DNA of 64,000 nt from Piezodorus guildinii (lineage: Eukaryota; Arthropoda; Insecta; Hemiptera; Pentatomidae): positions 109,979,563 to 110,043,562 of the forward strand of contig CM041297.1 in NCBI GenBank assembly GCA_023052935.1. The letters are read 5' to 3'. A program made the translations under genes and the position numbers. The notes beneath the pieces are model-generated. The model was given only the letters and a program-made list of their open reading frames with translations. It did no database searches and was not told where the DNA came from. Positions 46,101 to 55,930 of the stretch are shown here, one piece after another. Numbering within the stretch: position 1 is the first letter of the stretch; every line of letters starts with the position of its first letter.

Positions 46101-49100
46101 TACTAATTTATGTATTCGAATATTCAATTAAATTTTGTTTGTGTAATATTCCTGAAATAGCTAAGAATTACTTTCCAAGTAGTTAAAGGAAAAAATAACT
46201 CTCAGGAATGATTTATATGTATCTAAATGGTTCTGAACATGTTTTACTAATTACTTTCAAAAACCTTCAATATTTAAGAATTGGGAAGAACCTTTTATCA
46301 AAAACCAATTTATCAATAGAATTTTCATTAATAAACATCCCTTTAAATATAACTTATTAAGCATGTGTTTGTTTGTTTGGTTATTTAATGTCACTTTATG
46401 CTACTGTGGCTAATTGGAAGATGCTACAGTGGGAGTCCTAAATGTTTGCCTAGCCAGGTTTAATTAGGATAGGGATCTTTAATGAGTACCTGACATCACA
46501 CATGCTCGGGACCAACTTTTACATCCCCTCTGATGGACGGTATAACTAAGGATTTTTTACTCGCATTAAAAAATCCTAGTACTACAGGCGGTTTTGAACT
46601 CGTAACCTTTGGCATAGAAGGTTGTTATACTAGCTACCCTGCTATAGGTGATCCCATTAAGCATGTGTCATTTCCAGGTTTTAATACTACTTCATGATTT
46701 CAGTAATAGAATTAGTTATAGATTTAAAATTTTCTTACTTTACTTCCAATAACATTATTAGATAACAGATTCAGGGGTAATCATTTTGACCCTTTATATG
46801 TAATATAATTTATGGGAAAAAAAAGATATAAACTTCAAGATTCAATTTTTTCTTGAGTTATACTTTAAAGTCAAGTAAATTCTTCTGCATGTTTCTTTTC
46901 CAAACTCTTATTGATAAACAGAGAACAATGTATAAGATAAAAAGAGTTTCAAAACAATATCTTTAAGACTAATGTGTTATGTATGTAGGGACTTAATACC
47001 TTGTATACATTTGTTTTGCTGAGAATGGGACATCTCGATCAAAACATGTTGTTTTATAGGAGAGTCATTAAAACTGATTTTTAAAATGATTCTATGCGTT
47101 TTATGGATTTATTCTTGTCATGTTGTTGAGGCAATTTTGAATTTGTACTGTTTTCCTGTATTTGTAAGCACTAACTAGTTTCTAATTGTTATAAGTGTAT
47201 ATAAAAAAATATTAAAATGTTCAGGAGTTTTAATTTCACAGGAAGTAGATCATTTAATTTCATGATTATTGAGCATAACTGATGCCAATGCAACTAATGT
47301 AATGCATTGGGTCACAGAGTCTGTTGGGAGTAAAGTTTTATCATAAACAAATATTTCAACCTATTAACAAAATTTATTTAATCTGAGCATAATTGTAGTC
47401 ATCCTTAATTATGCCACGGGTTATTGTTAAGGTGCTTCTGTTGTTATAAATGTATATGTCCTATAACAGCTGACTTGATTTCAGTTTAGTTGTAGGATTA
47501 CTTAACAGATGAACTGAGGTGCAATAGAACTGCTCGAAATCCATTCTGGTCAGTCTGTTGGGTTTGGTCATTAACTAATGAAACACTCAGTCACAAAGGC
47601 ACTACTTGAACTTAATTTTGTTAGAGGAGACAAATCCAATTACTGAAGGTCCTTTATTAAGTTTTGTGTGATTAAGGTGTCTAACTTTATTGTGTACTCT
47701 GTGACCAACTTGCCTCTTAGTACTTTTGCAAGTGTCTTAGTAAAGTACTAATTGACATAAACAGAAAAACAAAGATAAAATTCTTATAAACAGACTGAAA
47801 TATCCAAATAATTCTCACATTATATATATTTTTTTCTAAAGATATTTCTTTTTTTCAATACTTTTACATGTGGCCACAAGTCTCAGAATTTAAACATGTG
47901 GTATTACACCAATTAAATGTTACACTTTAGTGATATTTACTGTAGGGATTAATGTCTATTGTATCCTTAGCTATTTAAAAAAATATAATTGATTGACGAA
48001 CGATTGACTAATACCACATTAGTAGACTCAAATAATTTCCTCAGTCAAATATTCCGTGATTCATCTAGTTAGTGACGAGAAGATTTTATAAGAAACTGGG
48101 AGAAGAGAGATTCCACGATAGTTGTTATAATCCGTCCTCGGTCCTTTTTTTGTGAATCGAAATTATCATTGATTATTTCTATTGCTTTTTTCATTTTCAC
48201 AGATCTTTTTAACCCATCATATGTATTTTAGAAACGCCCACTTCTCCATGCGCCTTGATTAACTCATTCGTAATGTTATCAATTCCTGCTGCCTTATATT
48301 GTCTTAATTTTTCTTTGATCATTTTGAATTCCCCATTACTAGGTTCCTCTGTCCACCGTTCAGTGCTCGTAATTTCAACTATATTCTATTTCAATTCAAG
48401 AAAGTAAGTAAATAATGTATCATTTTATTATGGCATCATCATTACTGGAGATAAATAAGTCTCGTATTTATAAAAAGGATTTTTTACTCCCTTTAAGATA
48501 TCCTAGGACCAGGAAACCCACGACCTAGAGCACATCCGAAAGCTGTTATGATGCCTCAACTCATAACTGTAGTACATACTATAAATTAATAGAGTAGAGA
48601 ATTAAGTAAGAGCTCATATGGCCTAGAATGTCAGAATCGTTCTCATTCAGTTAATGTGTCTTTAAAATATTCTCGGAATGTAAAATGTGTAGTAGGAAAC
48701 ATTTAAAAAAACCTACAAGATAAAAAGATTTAAAGTAAATAAAGCAAAACAAATTATTAATTAACATAATGTTAATAAGACAGATAATCAACATAAAAAT
48801 AAACTATTGATTTCTTTTGTTTATACTAAACTTTTACATTCCATAGTTAATTAAGTAAGATGTATTTTGTATGTTTATGTGTAGAACGTTTTAGAGAAGT
48901 CTATAGTCATCTATTTTTCGAATGTTTCGGTTGTCAGAATTTGAAGGAAAAAAAAATTTGTGCCAACAAATGTCGTACTATATTTAAAGCAAGGGAAATA
49001 CTACAAATAAACTTCATCTCTATATCCGAATTTTATAATATTGTTACTCTTTTGTTGTTTTTTGTTAAGTTATATACTGTTGTATATTTTTTTACAGGGC

Positions 49101-49300
49101 CCTTTGCTCATCTTTTTCATCACATGCACGAACAGAACTATGTAGCAGAAGTAATTAAGTATGCAGCTAAACTTGGAGAGTACAACACCCTCTACAACAT
49201 GTCTGATAAAACAAACTCTGTGTCTACATCCTACCCATTACCTTTGCTGACCATGTTTGGTCTGGTATTTATTACATTTTTATCTGCAGTCACTCTTTGA
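38775..49300 (+). CDS. Alp: Membrane-bound alkaline phosphatase, eight exons (5' exon missing)
   Basis: Hydrolyses phosphomonoesters outside the cell at alkaline pH, using two zinc and one magnesium ion. Joined exons: 38775-38977, 41936-42128, 42602-42762, 43653-43869, 44528-44661, 45524-45734, 45850-46068, 49098-49300, about 512 residues, reading frame kept throughout. Family landmarks in order: VGDGMG (metal Asp), PDSAST (nucleophile Ser), THATPA (His, and Thr as Mg ligand), SRHWECD (phosphate-binding Arg), [18 protein letters not shown] (Glu, Asp, His), TSDHSH (Asp, His) and ETHGG-like NTHGGSD (His). The C-terminus has a hydrophobic run [20 protein letters not shown], as expected for a GPI-anchor signal. 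Several N-glycosylation sites (NAT, NNT, NTS, NMS) fit secretion. The first residue is a split codon, so an upstream exon with the signal peptide must exist. Insect-type wording such as YLSWERFPH supports an arthropod ALP. Confidence 0.95.
39367..39570 (-). mobile_element. LINE 3' terminal fragment with (ATG)n tail
   Basis: TCATCATCATCATCCATAGC at its left is a reversed (GATGAT)n tail. The following GTCGAGGCTTCCTGCAATTT and GGTCGGCCAGACATTCTCTG are in the style of RTE-like LINE 3' regions. No protein is readable. It lies in Alp intron 1, antisense to the gene. Confidence 0.45.
39968..40190. repeat. TA tracts flanking a 26 bp inverted repeat
   Basis: (TA)n at 39968-40025 and 40130-40190. Between them, arms 40030-40055 and 40071-40096 are perfect complements (each with GTTGTTCTTAGGTTTCAGTC or its complement) around a 15 nt loop. 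The whole 220 bp block could extrude as a cruciform. It sits in Alp intron 1. Confidence 0.85.
41936..42128 (+). CDS. Alp: Alp exon b (catalytic serine)
   Basis: Acceptor TTTTTTACAG; donor ACAG|GTGAAT. Enters at a codon start and leaves after one base of a Gly codon. Encodes [20 protein letters not shown], with the Ser that becomes phosphorylated, then [14 protein letters not shown] and a region ending [13 protein letters not shown]. The Cys in EKDCEASL fits a conserved position in insect forms. Confidence 0.95.
42602..42762 (+). CDS. Alp: Alp exon c (THATPA / HWECD)
   Basis: Acceptor ATTGTTATAG; donor AAT|GTAACA. Starts with two bases completing Gly and ends in phase 0. Encodes [20 protein letters not shown], then [11 protein letters not shown] and [18 protein letters not shown]. 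The His and Thr of THATP and the Arg of SRHW are active-site positions. The preceding TA-rich stretch gives a weak polypyrimidine tract. Confidence 0.95.
42822..43602 (-). mobile_element. Jockey-like LINE, 5'-truncated, in Alp intron 3
   Basis: A minus-strand frame (155 residues to a stop near 42978) includes [16 protein letters not shown] near the RT end, [39 protein letters not shown] and [12 protein letters not shown]. Upstream, to about 43602, the frame continues through one stop ([14 protein letters not shown]). A T-run at about 42822-42832 is the poly(A) tail. ATTTTAAATATT-like sequence flanks both ends (about 42814 and 43604) and may be the target duplication. The insertion is antisense to the host gene. 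Confidence 0.8.
43653..43869 (+). CDS. Alp: Alp exon d (VIMGGGR)
   Basis: The acceptor is TTTGACTTTTAG. The exon begins GTG ATA ATG ([12 protein letters not shown]) and continues through [18 protein letters not shown] to [10 protein letters not shown]. To keep the family frame into exon e ([14 protein letters not shown]) the donor must be CTAG|GCAAGT, a GC donor. The nearby GT at 43873 would shift the frame, and the unspliced frame ends at TAA two codons later. Confidence 0.92.
44528..44661 (+). CDS. Alp: Alp exon e
   Basis: Acceptor TTGATCTTTTAG; donor ATG|GTAAGA. Completes the Gly codon and encodes [20 protein letters not shown], then [20 protein letters not shown] and FLLM, leaving in phase 0. 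The end matches the family segment just before VEGG. Confidence 0.95.
45524..45734 (+). CDS. Alp: Alp exon f (VEGG..HH..SDHSH)
   Basis: Acceptor AATTGATCTTAG; donor CTTG|GTAAGA. Carries [20 protein letters not shown] (the Glu that binds Mg; Asp and the second His that bind zinc) and [20 protein letters not shown] (Asp-His zinc ligands). It is the most conserved exon. Leaves after the first base of a Gly codon. Confidence 0.96.
45850..46068 (+). CDS. Alp: Alp exon g (THGG histidine)
   Basis: Acceptor TTGAATTTTAG; donor TCAG|GTATAA. The preceding intron is only 115 nt. Encodes [20 protein letters not shown], a loop with NNTV, and [20 protein letters not shown]. The His of THGG is the last zinc ligand. 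Leaves in phase 1. Confidence 0.95.
46368..46655 (-). mobile_element. tRNA-derived SINE, family C, in Alp intron 7
   Basis: A long copy in reverse orientation: AAACAAACAAACA-type tail at the left (seen as GTTTGTTTGTTTGG), TGCTACTGTGGCTAATTGG, CCTAGCCAGGTTTAATTAGG, GACGGTATAACTAAGG, then the head (GGCATAGAAGGTTGTTATAC). Well preserved compared with the copies at 137 and 3212. Confidence 0.75.
48005..48400 (-). mobile_element. RTE internal fragment in Alp intron 7
   Basis: Matches the RTE at 10020-10380: AATAATTTCCTCAG, GGGAGAAGAGAGATTCCACG, ATAGTTGTTATAATCCGTCC, CGCCTTGATTAACTCA. It corresponds to the RT fingers region (read on the minus strand as IPIHKKGPRTD-like). Both ends are lost and stops are present. 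Confidence 0.75.
48474..48550 (-). mobile_element. SINE family C fragment
   Basis: AAGGATTTTTTACTCCCTTT, followed by ATATCCTAGGACCAGGAAAC and GCTGTTATGATGCC, matches the tRNA-proximal part of family C in reverse orientation. Confidence 0.5.
49098..49300 (+). CDS. Alp: Alp last exon (C-terminus, GPI signal, stop)
   Basis: Completes Gly and encodes [20 protein letters not shown], which matches the GPMAHLFHGVQEQ.Y segment of the family. Then [15 protein letters not shown], a polar spacer with Asn and Ser that could hold the GPI attachment site, and a 20-residue hydrophobic tail before TGA at 49298-49300. Confidence 0.95.
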
Positions 49301-49814
49301 CACTGTTTTAGAATCATTTTTGATTCTTAAAAACGTCAGTTGCCTTTGAGTGATGTTCTATGTGATCTAAACAATAATTTAAAATGCCTACTGTGATAAG
49401 ATTGTAGATCTGTGAAATTATTAGATTTTTTTTTTCAAATATCGGGCATTAGCAGGTTGAAGCAGGAGGGAAAAGTTTCTTAAAGTTTGAGGGGACAAAT
49501 AAAAATATGGGATTAAAAACTAAAATAAGGCATTAGGATAAAGCAAGTACTTAATTTTCAAATTTATATGTATATAAACAGTGTTTGGAAACAAATAACT
49601 TATATTTTACCAACTTAGCCCCCTCCCCTAATGGAAATCCTGCATACAACCTTGTTTTAAGTTACTTTATTGTTTAAATTTCAATTTGTTTGCATATTTA
49701 TGCTTGTCAGATATTTTTGATTAAGAATGAATGAACTTTAATGAATGTAAAAGAATCATGTTTTAGACCTTAAATTCAATAATGTAAGATGTGATCTACT
49801 GTTATTTGTTTTTC

Positions 49815-49820
49815 AATAAA
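49815..49820 (+). terminator. Probable Alp poly(A) signal
   Basis: AATAAA about 515 bases after the stop, followed by a T-rich stretch (TTTATTTTTATCTTTATTTT) that could act as the downstream element. An earlier AATAAA at 49497 has no T-rich follower as good. A 3' UTR of about 0.5 kb is implied. Confidence 0.65.
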
Positions 49821-49839
49821 ATTTATTTTTATCTTTATT

Positions 49840-50377
49840 TTTGTTTTTTTATTTTGCTTATATGTTCAGTATTGAGTATGTACTCATTAATTTTTTTTTT
49901 CTTCAGAAGGTAAGATAATAGACTGATAAAGTGAAACGTTCAAAAAATCGTATGTTATTTATTTATGTCCTATTTTTGCACAAAATGCTTATTGAATATT
50001 ATTATGAATTTAAACAGTAGACATTTAAATTATCCATGATTGACAATAATTTCTTCGGGATCTTTTCTATTGAAGTATATTTCAAGCATTCATCATGTAT
50101 TGGGGAATGATATTCACAGGACCTCAATAGCAATACTGTCCTTTTTCTTTAGGGCACTATATCCTTCTCTTACTCATGTCCTCTGGCATTCATGATGAGT
50201 GTGGTTCAAGACCAACTTCATCAATTTCTCTTGGCAGACTTAACCATCTAAAGGAGAAATGTACAAGGTAAACCACCTTCTTCCTTTTCTTCACTCAACA
50301 TTTATTTTTTTCCGTTTTGGCATAGGCCATTTTCAAGAAATCAATTTATTTGTCTGATTCATATATAAAGGAGAGAG
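49840..50377. other. Intergenic, no gene seen
   Basis: No recognised repeat or coding frame. A slightly GC-richer patch at 50160-50280 is unassigned. Confidence 0.3.
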
Positions 50378-50500
50378 GGAAGAGACTGGCCGAATGGGTT
50401 TGAACGCACATTGCAAAGCAGCCAGATGACCAATAACTTGGAATAAAATAATTATGTGTTTGCTTCTTAGTGCCTAGTGTTTTTTAAACTCTGGTATTAA
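50378..50500 (+). mobile_element. tRNA-like SINE, family D
   Basis: GACTGGCCGAATGGGTTTGA and AGCCAGATGACCAATAACTT, then GGAATAAAATAATTATG, are collinear with 54624-54730 (GATGGTCGAGTGGGTTAGC, CCAGATGACTAAAACTTGGA, ATAAATATAATTATG). The GGTCGAGTGGGTTAGC block looks like a tRNA A box. The family assignment is tentative. Confidence 0.45.
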
Positions 50501-50689
50501 TCCCTTGCTTTCATCTTGATTAAAAACCCATATAGCCTACAAATGCGAGGTTGGAATGAACAAAGAAAAAAAAAAGTGTATTGAGCCTTAAGGGGTTGTA
50601 GTAGTTCATATATTTATTTTTTTGTATATATATTGTAATATACCCATTTTTTATAATTATAGTGGTTATTAATTTATATATTTGTTGTT

Positions 50690-51155
50690 GAGTTAGGCAG
50701 GCTAACAATAAGGTAAAAGGTAAAATTTTAATACCAGCTCTTATTTGTTTGTTTGTAAACATAACCTCCATTTTGGATGCACGGGACATTCCAGGTAAAA
50801 ACCCAGGTGGAGGAAAGATACCTGATGGTCAGTCAGAGTTGGGGTTATGAGCTGATAGGAGAGTAGTTTTTTGAGTGGGACTTGGAGAGTGTGGAGTTGA
50901 ATATGAAGAGGAGGAACTGCTGTAGGGATATGAAGAATCATCGTTAGCCTGGCTGCATATTGTTTGTTGTGTTATTTTTGTAAGTTATAATTATGATTAA
51001 AAAAGTTATATAAAAGATTGTGTGCCTGATTGTCAAGAACCCATATCATACCCTGAGAGATAAATTGAGTAATAATTAAGTAAAAATATTGTGTGAAATG
51101 ATTTTTTTATAAAAGAATATTTTTTAAAAAATAAGCATATTATAATATACATACA
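50690..51155 (-). repeat. Interspersed repeat E, copy 1 (inverted partner at 53805)
   Basis: The reverse complement matches 53805-54215 in order: CATATTATAATATAC-like, GGTTCTTGACAATCAGGCAC, TTTTTTAAT.ATAATTATAACTTA, AATATGCAG..GGCTAAC, and TTAGGCAG.CTAACAATA. Because the segment is duplicated with changed reading frames, a Ser-rich open frame here (ending near 50840) is not treated as an exon. Confidence 0.65.
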
Positions 51156-52914
51156 ATAAAAATATAAAATGTGAACTCCTACAATTCATATATATATATA
51201 TGAATTGGTCAAATCAATGGATTCCTTGAAAATTGCCTTGACCAAAATATGGGAAAAAAAATAATCGATGAGTGAAGATATTATGGATCAAATTTATTAA
51301 TAAACCTAATAGCAAAAAAATAAATTTTTACAAAAAACAGTTAATACTGTTTTTTTTTTATACATGCGCTACCAATATATTTGTCATTACTAAATTTGTT
51401 TATATAGTTCATAAATCAAAATATATTATTTTTAATTAAAAAAAAATATCCTAAATATTTATTAAACTGATTGTTTTGATTTTTATCATAATAATTTAAA
51501 AAGTGCCTTTTAAATTAAATGATTTTTTAAAACTTATTGAATTTCAAAAAAATGTGAATGACAACAAATTGGAATATTTTTATATTTCATTTTAATCTGT
51601 ATAAGAAACCTTTAAGTTGACTTGGAACCATTTTTCATCAGACTAATGAAAAGATCAATACTAAAATTAAAAAAAAAATAAATGATGAGGATTTCAAGAA
51701 AACTCCACTGAATTAATGAACATTTATTAATTTATTATAATATTTAATCATTACAAAATCAATGTTAACAATCTCTTTTATCATATTTTATTTTATATTA
51801 TGAAAATCAATAATAACCCTGAATGAAAACCACTCTGTGAGTATGGTAACATATATTTGGTTTAAAATTGCATTTTTTTTCAACAATCTAGACTGCATTA
51901 ATTCTTAATTCTAAATATTAACATACAATTGACTACTCTCTATCACAAACTTAACCATTACAATGGAATATATAACTTCCTTTACATAACAATTATGAAT
52001 ATATATATTTGCATATTTAGTGCACATATGGATGGGCGAGTTAATATTTCAAAAAACTCTGGATTAAGTATTGCTGACATAATTGAACAGTTATATTCTT
52101 TATCATATAAGTGAGCGCCTAAAGGAGGGATTATTTGGTTTTTGTTTGTGTTGTTTAACAAATGAAAAAAATAGCAGGGGTTAAAAAATTATAATTAAGT
52201 TGAGGAAGAACATATTTTAATATAACCATTTCCATCCACCCGTTCCCAGTATTTATTTATTTCTAAACACTATTCCTATCTAATACATAGAATCCATTTT
52301 ATTATAATCCAGACACAACAAGCCTACTTAGACACTAGACTGAGTGGAAACTTTCCTTTTTAGCTTCAATAAGATATCTACTGATTAAAGTAGTTGTAAT
52401 CGTAGATGTATTTTTTGAAAGAAAAGAAAGTTATCATAAATCAATTGCTAAGTCCGAATAAAATATAAAAATAAATAATACTAAATTTATGCTTTGCATA
52501 GTTTTAAATACCAACACTTTTCTAACAATTTAAGCTTTAATAAAACTTCATAATATTCGATTGAATAGAAAATCATTCATACACTTCTCAGTTATGTTTG
52601 CAGATAAGTTAAATAGATTTTTCTAACAAAATCTAATGACAGTTAAAATTGAATTTCAAGAAAACACTACAATTTTCTTATTAAGATAGGTTGAAGCATT
52701 CTCTTCAATGGTATTAATTATGTCATAAATTAATATCATTAATATTAATTTTTCATGTAAATTTTATTTTTAAACAAATAATATCTTGAAATTTATGTAC
52801 TAAAATGTTGGCATTATTATCTTATATCCATAAGTGTAATAAATAAATGAATATTAAAACATAACAAGTATAGGATCTCTTTATGATTTTACACATCTAT
52901 AATAATTCACATTA
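51156..52914. other. AT-rich stretch, no gene seen
   Basis: Very AT-rich with homopolymer runs and no recognised repeats. If the minus-strand exon ending at 53300 is real, part of this interval beyond its poly(A) signal is simple 3' flank. Confidence 0.3.
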
Positions 52915-53300
52915 AATGTTTTATTCGTCAAATGGAAAACAATTAAACTTAAAAGTAACATATATGTACAGTTTTTTTGATTTGGCCTCTACCAAATACT
53001 TAACTTGGAACATGAAAAGGGGATAGAATTAGACGACAAGAAGAAGAGAGGATAGGAGGTACAGGAGGTCTAATCTAAGGCTGCGACTACAGCAGCCTCT
53101 GACTAGTTCCGAAAGATAGAAAGATAAGAGCCAGGAGTTCAGCAGTTGGCCTGGAGGAGGAGCCTAGCCAGGCGCCAGACCCTAGTCCACCCTGCCACTC
53201 CGGTCGGAACGGTAGACTCCTGCCACTGCCATTTCACGGGCCTCGCTGGGCTTTCAGTTCCTGCTGGCTTCTGTGGTGAAGTGGTTGGAGAAGTCATTGC
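52915..53300 (-). CDS. Candidate terminal exon of an unknown minus-strand gene
   Basis: 53080-53300 is far richer in G and C than its surroundings. On the minus strand it starts after an excellent acceptor (TTTTCCTGTTCCAG|GCA, cut between 53301 and 53300). Three frames are possible. One runs 53 residues, beginning AMTSPTTSPQKPAGTESPAR and containing VKWQWQESTVPTG. Another gives a 14-residue end, NDFSNHFTTEASRN, then a stop. I cannot tell which is used. A possible poly(A) signal (TTTATT on the plus strand) lies at about 52919. No family was recognised and upstream exons were not found. Confidence 0.4.
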
Positions 53301-53534
53301 CTGGAACAGGAAAATTTCTACATAAGCAACATGTTAAGTATCTACATCTTTTAGAAATTTAAGTTATTAATAGCTAAAGGAAAAGCTACGTAAGGTCTAA
53401 TTATGTATTTACTCTAAGTCCAGGATTCAGCAAACTTATTGGCCAAAGAGCCAAGTATAAACATTACAACAATTAAAAAAAAAAAAAAAAGGGGGCCAAA
53501 TCTGCTTGGTTAGTAAAGTTTTATTAAACTAAAT

Positions 53535-53614
53535 AAGTTGTACACTATGTGCTGGCCCTGGCTGTAGAGAGGGCTCCAATGCCAAGAACCAAGAAGAAAA
53601 AGAAAAAAAAACAG
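53535..53614 (+). mobile_element. LINE 3' scrap with poly(A), nested in the hAT
   Basis: GTGCTGGCCCTGGCTGTAGA..GGGCTCCAATGCCAAGAACC then AAGAAGAAAAAGAAAAAAAA. Its complement matches the 3' end of the LINE at 62794 (TTCTTGGCATTGGAGCTCTC, CAGCCAGTCTCAGCACA). Confidence 0.6.
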
Positions 53615-53804
53615 TACACTAAATTTCATTTTTAATAAATATTTATTAATGTGAACAATGTGCTTGATCCCCTTTGAAAGAGAGTAAGTCAGGTTTGTAT
53701 TTATTGTTTTTAATTTTAGCATGATTCCAAGTTTTCCCTCAATAAGACGACTTCTCAGTTTACTCTTGATAATGTTAATCCTTGAAAAAGATTGTTTGCA
53801 TATA

Positions 53805-54215
53805 TATTATAATATACTTATTTTTTAAAAATATTCTTTTAAGAAAAAATCAATTCAGCACAATATTTACTTCATTATTATTCATTTTAACTCTAAGGGT
53901 ATTTATGGTTCTTGACAATCAGGCACATATTTTATATTTAACTTTTTTAATTATAATTATAACTTAGAATAATAATACACAATATGCAGGCTAACTAAGA
54001 TTATTCTCCATATTCAGACAGCAGCTCCTTCCCCTTTCATGTCCCAACTCCCACTATTGACCTTTCTTCCTGCCCTATTACCTAGGGTTGTACCTGCTAG
54101 GGTTTTATAGCCTAATAGGTAGGGGAGCCTGTGTTTGGAAACAATCTTCCAATTGGAGTTATTTAAATTTCACTTTTTATCCTATTGTTAGCTGCCTAAC
54201 AAAAATACTCAAATA
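53805..54215 (+). repeat. Interspersed repeat E, copy 2
   Basis: Inverted relative to 50690-51155; see that entry for shared blocks. It lies within the hAT, so repeat E may be hAT interior whose other copy lost its ends, or an independent element. Confidence 0.65.
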
Positions 54216-54623
54216 ATAATAATAATTAATTAATTACAAAAATGGCATATTACAATATGTAGAACCAAAAAAGGAAAGAACAGCAAACGGGAGCTTTTTC
54301 AGCTGATTGTAAGAGTCCAGGAATACTATTCCATGTGTTGAATATGATCAAATTTTTTTATACCATGTTTTTTTTGTTTTTTTTTAAATGAAAATATTAT
54401 TGCCCCTTCTTGATATTTGTGCCAGAGCTTCACATAAGGAGCCAAAGAGCCACATGTGCCTCCGAAGCCGCATTTTGCCGACCACAGCTCTAAGTTATGA
54501 AATGTCATCCTACTTTAGTTATTATTAGGGATTTTAAACATAAATATATTTTACCAATATTAATGTACGATAAACGTAAATATTTTACTCTACGCACATG
54601 TTGAAAAACAATATATAATAGAT

Positions 54624-54740
54624 AATAGGGACGGATGGTCGAGTGGGTTAGCTTGCATTATGTGAACCTACTGTTGCCTGTACCAGATGACTAAAACTTG
54701 GAATAAATATAATTATGAGTTCCTTCTATTTAATGGGTGG
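54624..54740 (+). mobile_element. tRNA-like SINE, family D
   Basis: GATGGTCGAGTGGGTTAGCT gives the A-box-like head and TGTTGCCTGTACCAGATGAC follows. A second similar head (GTGATGGTCGGGTGATCTTA) lies at 54820-54850. Only two or three copies are visible, so the consensus is unclear. Confidence 0.45.
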
Positions 54741-54880
54741 CTTTTAACTCAGTTTTATCCCCCACCATCTCCAAGAGGCAGGGGTGGCAAAAAACAAAAA
54801 AAAAAAATAGATAATAGATGCCGTGATGGTCGGGTGATCTTATTGACCTCAATTGTAGGTTCTGGTTAACTTGTATTTTA

Positions 54881-55787
54881 TGGGATCCAATGAAATAATT
54901 CTCACTTGGTCAAAATATGGACTGCTTTTTGAATAACCTGTCCTGTTTAACATTAGTGGTCAACTTTTAATTAATTGGTAAAAAGTAAAGTTGATATAAA
55001 ATCTTGATGAAAAAGAAGATCAAATGACAAAAAATAATATAATTATTAATTTTAAAAATTAAGAAATATTCTTTTTGAAATATTGGGGGGAAAATTGGGA
55101 GCATTCCAATAATGACACCCTATGTTTTTTGTACATACATAAGTCTCTATCAAATCTTTTCAAAATATTTCAGTTTTAACATTTGCCTTATACTAACAAA
55201 TTAATTAAAAATAATTAGTAAAAAGATCTTTTTAATAGTTCTATATTTTATTTTCATTTCTTAATCACAAAATCGTATGACTTCTAACATATTTATTGTA
55301 TTGGAAGCTAAAAATCAAATAAATAATAATAATAAAAAAAAAAAAAAGTTATATTTTTAGCTACAAATAAGCTACTTTTTTTTTTGCAATATTGTTTTAT
55401 TTGTTACTTGATTGTTGAATAATAAATAAGATAAGAAAAAAAAAAACTTTTTTCAATCTCAAAAAGAGTGATTTACAAACAGAAGATAAATGCTAGAAAC
55501 TATTTTGTAATTACCAATTTTACTGAATTAAATAAGAATATTTTTTTTGTAAACAAATCTGTAAATTTCTGTTAGGCAATAAACTGAACTTGTTGCATTC
55601 TTGTTGAATGTGACATATATATATCATTTTTAATGTACAATATTGGTGAAAGACAACTTTGTTTATGTAAGGTGTGTACACTATGACTTATCAGCTTCAA
55701 ATTTGATTCTGTAATGATGAGTTAACAATAAATTACAGAAGGAGCTGTCTATCTATGATGCTTTTTACATGAGTATAATATTTTTTT
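54881..55787. other. Intergenic, no gene seen
   Basis: AT-rich with frequent homopolymers, no recognised repeat or frame. Confidence 0.3.
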
Positions 55788-55930
55788 CTTCCTCTGGCGC
55801 AATAGGCTGTGTAGGCTCTTGGCCGCGTGGTGTAATCTCCTGAGAGAATATTACAACACATTTCTCGATGAAATATTATAGAGTAGGGTCATCACTCGCT
55901 ACGCCTATTGAGCATAAGTGAGTTAGAAGT
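55788..55930 (-). mobile_element. SINE family A, body fragment
   Basis: CAATAGGCTGTGTAGGCTCT, GGTGTAATCTCCTGAGAG and GAGTAGGGTCATCACTCGCT match the body of the copy at 7008-7140. The tRNA-like head is missing. Confidence 0.6.

Larger units (their letters stand above)
46069..49097 (+). other. Alp intron 7 (3.03 kb)
   Basis: GT-AG intron with a weak donor (GTATAATG) and a strong acceptor (TATATTTTTTTACAG). It holds a full family C SINE (46368), an RTE fragment (48005) and a further SINE piece (48474). No additional exon was recognised. The long open frame from 48860 into the last exon is intron read-through. Confidence 0.85.
53421..54487 (+). mobile_element. Non-autonomous hAT transposon with 8 bp target duplication
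   Basis: Flanked by a perfect 8 bp duplication CTCTAAGT (53413-53420 and 54488-54495), the size used by hAT transposases. The ends are CCAGGATTCAGCAAACTTAT and, read inward from the right, CTGTGGTCGGCAAAATGCGG. The subterminal GGCCAAAGAGCC and GGCTCTTTGGCTCC match the widespread hAT pattern. No transposase is present in 1.07 kb. A LINE 3' scrap and repeat E lie inside. Confidence 0.85.

Noticed and set aside
48860..49097. Open frame joined to the last Alp exon
   Set aside because: It is intron sequence ahead of a strong acceptor and has no similarity to phosphatases.
50741..50960. Ser-rich minus-strand exon with an acceptor-like AATATGCAG
   Set aside because: The segment recurs inverted at 53945-54080 without a conserved frame, so it is repeat sequence.
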